NCBI RefSeq assembly: GCF_001293565.1
Contig: NZ_JXMU01000007.1
Span: forward strand, 124,001 to 188,000
Direction of reading: 5' to 3'
Source of the DNA: Ahrensia marina
GTDB taxonomy: Bacteria > Pseudomonadota > Alphaproteobacteria > Rhizobiales > Rhizobiaceae
DNA: 64,000 nucleotides
Within the stretch, counting starts at the first letter, position 1. The number at the start of each line of letters is the position of its first letter. Position numbers and translations under genes: made by a program. Below the pieces are notes generated by a model. That model saw only the letters and a list, made by a program, of their open reading frames with translations, searched no databases and was not told the origin of the DNA. Of this stretch, positions 63,318 through 64,000 are shown one piece after another.

Positions 63318-64000
63318 ATGAGCGAGCTTTCGATCACACCTGTTATCTTATGTGGCGGAGCCGGTTCACGTCTTTGGCCAATGTCGCGGGACGAAAAGCC
63401 CAAGCAGTTTCACGCACTTTTCAATGACCGCTCTTTATTGACCAATACAGCTTCCCGTATTCCGGTTGGCATCCATAACGGTCTTGCGGTTGCACCGCCG
63501 ATCGTGCTCGGCAATGCACAGCTCGAGCAGATGTTTCATGGCGCTTTAAAAGAGTTTGAGACCCAGCCTAGCAATATTCTATTGGAACCTTCCGTACGTG
63601 ACACAGCAGCGGCGATCGCTGCGGTTACAGCATTTGTAGCGGCTCGCAATAATGATCAGTTGGTTGTCGTTTTGCCGTCCGATGCGCGCATTGATAATCA
63701 TGAAGTTTTTCTGGATGCGATTGCAAAAGCTGCCCGTACCGCATCGAAGACAGATGCTATTATGACATTGGGTATCGCCCCGTCGCGGCCGGAAACACAA
63801 TATGGATATATTCAGCAAGGTGAAGTATTTGAAGAAGGGTTCCGGGTAGAAAAATTCCGCGAGAAGCCTGATTACACAACAGCGCAAAAATATGTGGCGG
63901 AAGGTAATTTTCTCTGGAACGCGGGTATGTTTTTATTCCGTGTTGGCCGGATGGTGGAGGAGTTTGAAAGGCTTCAACCTGAAATCTGGGACAAAGCGAA
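63318..64000 (+). CDS. Mannose-1-phosphate guanylyltransferase (N-terminal part)
   Basis: Makes GDP-mannose for polysaccharide synthesis. ATG at 63318; the gene runs off the right edge after 227 codons. The nucleotidyltransferase site is PVILCGGAGSRLWPMSRDEKPKQF; ILLEPSVRDTAAAIA, VVLPSDARI, FREKPDYTTAQKY and NFLWNAGMFLF follow. It may be the bifunctional ManC/CpsB type with a mannose-6-phosphate isomerase C-domain, which lies outside the window. Confidence 0.92.
   Translation, partial: MSELSITPVILCGGAGSRLWPMSRDEKPKQFHALFNDRSLLTNTASRIPVGIHNGLAVAPPIVLGNAQLEQMFHGALKEFETQPSNILLEPSVRDTAAAIAAVTAFVAARNNDQLVVVLPSDARIDNHEVFLDAIAKAARTASKTDAIMTLGIAPSRPETQYGYIQQGEVFEEGFRVEKFREKPDYTTAQKYVAEGNFLWNAGMFLFRVGRMVEEFERLQPEIWDKA

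Overview
This 64-kb stretch looks like chromosomal housekeeping DNA from an alphaproteobacterium of the order Hyphomicrobiales (Rhizobiales), with moderate GC content. The placement rests on gene order: lptC-lptA-lptB-rpoN-hpf-ptsN; tsaB-rimI-fur/mur-plsC-miaB-phoH-ybeY-corC-lnt-XRE-metK-trmB; rimP-nusA-ylxR-infB-rbfA-truB; rpsO-pnp; irr divergent from fabA-fabB-fabI; and dnaA next to rpsT. An Irr-type Fur protein and a NuoE-like helix-hairpin-helix domain also fit that order. I saw no rRNA, tRNA, insertion sequence, prophage or CRISPR array, and every recognised gene is intact apart from the two cut by the window edges.

Layout. 1-5.5 kb: an SppA fragment, then LPS-export genes (lptCAB), sigma-54 (rpoN), ribosome hibernation factor and EIIA-Ntr. 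5.5-18.2 kb is the only clearly accessory block. It is a galactoside utilisation locus with an IclR regulator plus ABC ATPase on the minus strand, divergent from a nine-gene plus-strand run: sugar-binding protein, two permeases, GH36 alpha-galactosidase, SDR galactose dehydrogenase, dgoK, dgoA, an SMP-30 lactonase and a GH42 beta-galactosidase. Together these import alpha- and beta-galactosides, release galactose and oxidise it by the De Ley-Doudoroff route to pyruvate and glyceraldehyde-3-phosphate. The galactonate dehydratase step is not encoded here.

18.3-29.2 kb: tRNA modification (tsaB, miaB, trmB), RNA and ribosome maturation (phoH, ybeY), a Fur/Mur regulator, lipid and lipoprotein genes (plsC, lnt) and metK. 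29.3-43.5 kb: a lipoprotein polysaccharide deacetylase, the nusA-infB translation operon, an aldehyde dehydrogenase, rpsO, pnp and an RsmC-like methyltransferase. A 52-codon unrecognised gene (36177-36335) lies between infB and rbfA and overlaps the rbfA start. The leaders of rimP, rpsO and pnp each contain RNA structure.

43.5-50.1 kb: an EAL phosphodiesterase with a degenerate GGDEF domain, the fabA-fabB-fabI operon, irr, an SH3-domain secreted protein and a hydroxyacid dehydrogenase. 50.1-57.1 kb: a membrane-anchored histone-H1-like/HhH protein, a MoeB-like protein, recF, dnaN, dnaA and rpsT. The roughly 720-bp dnaA-rpsT gap contains a candidate dnaA promoter with a DnaA box at the predicted start site and six GANTC (CcrM) sites within 240 bp. 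57.2-64 kb: enoyl-CoA hydratase, mutM-deoB, an orphan PhnD-like binding protein, three Tad-pilus-type genes and the start of a mannose-1-phosphate guanylyltransferase gene.

The best leads for something new are the infB-rbfA small gene, the GANTC cluster and DnaA-box promoter at dnaA, the rimP leader (terminator hairpin overlapping a 20-codon ORF), the H1-like/HhH membrane protein, and the tandem IclR operator of the galactoside locus. I found no wholly unknown multi-gene system.
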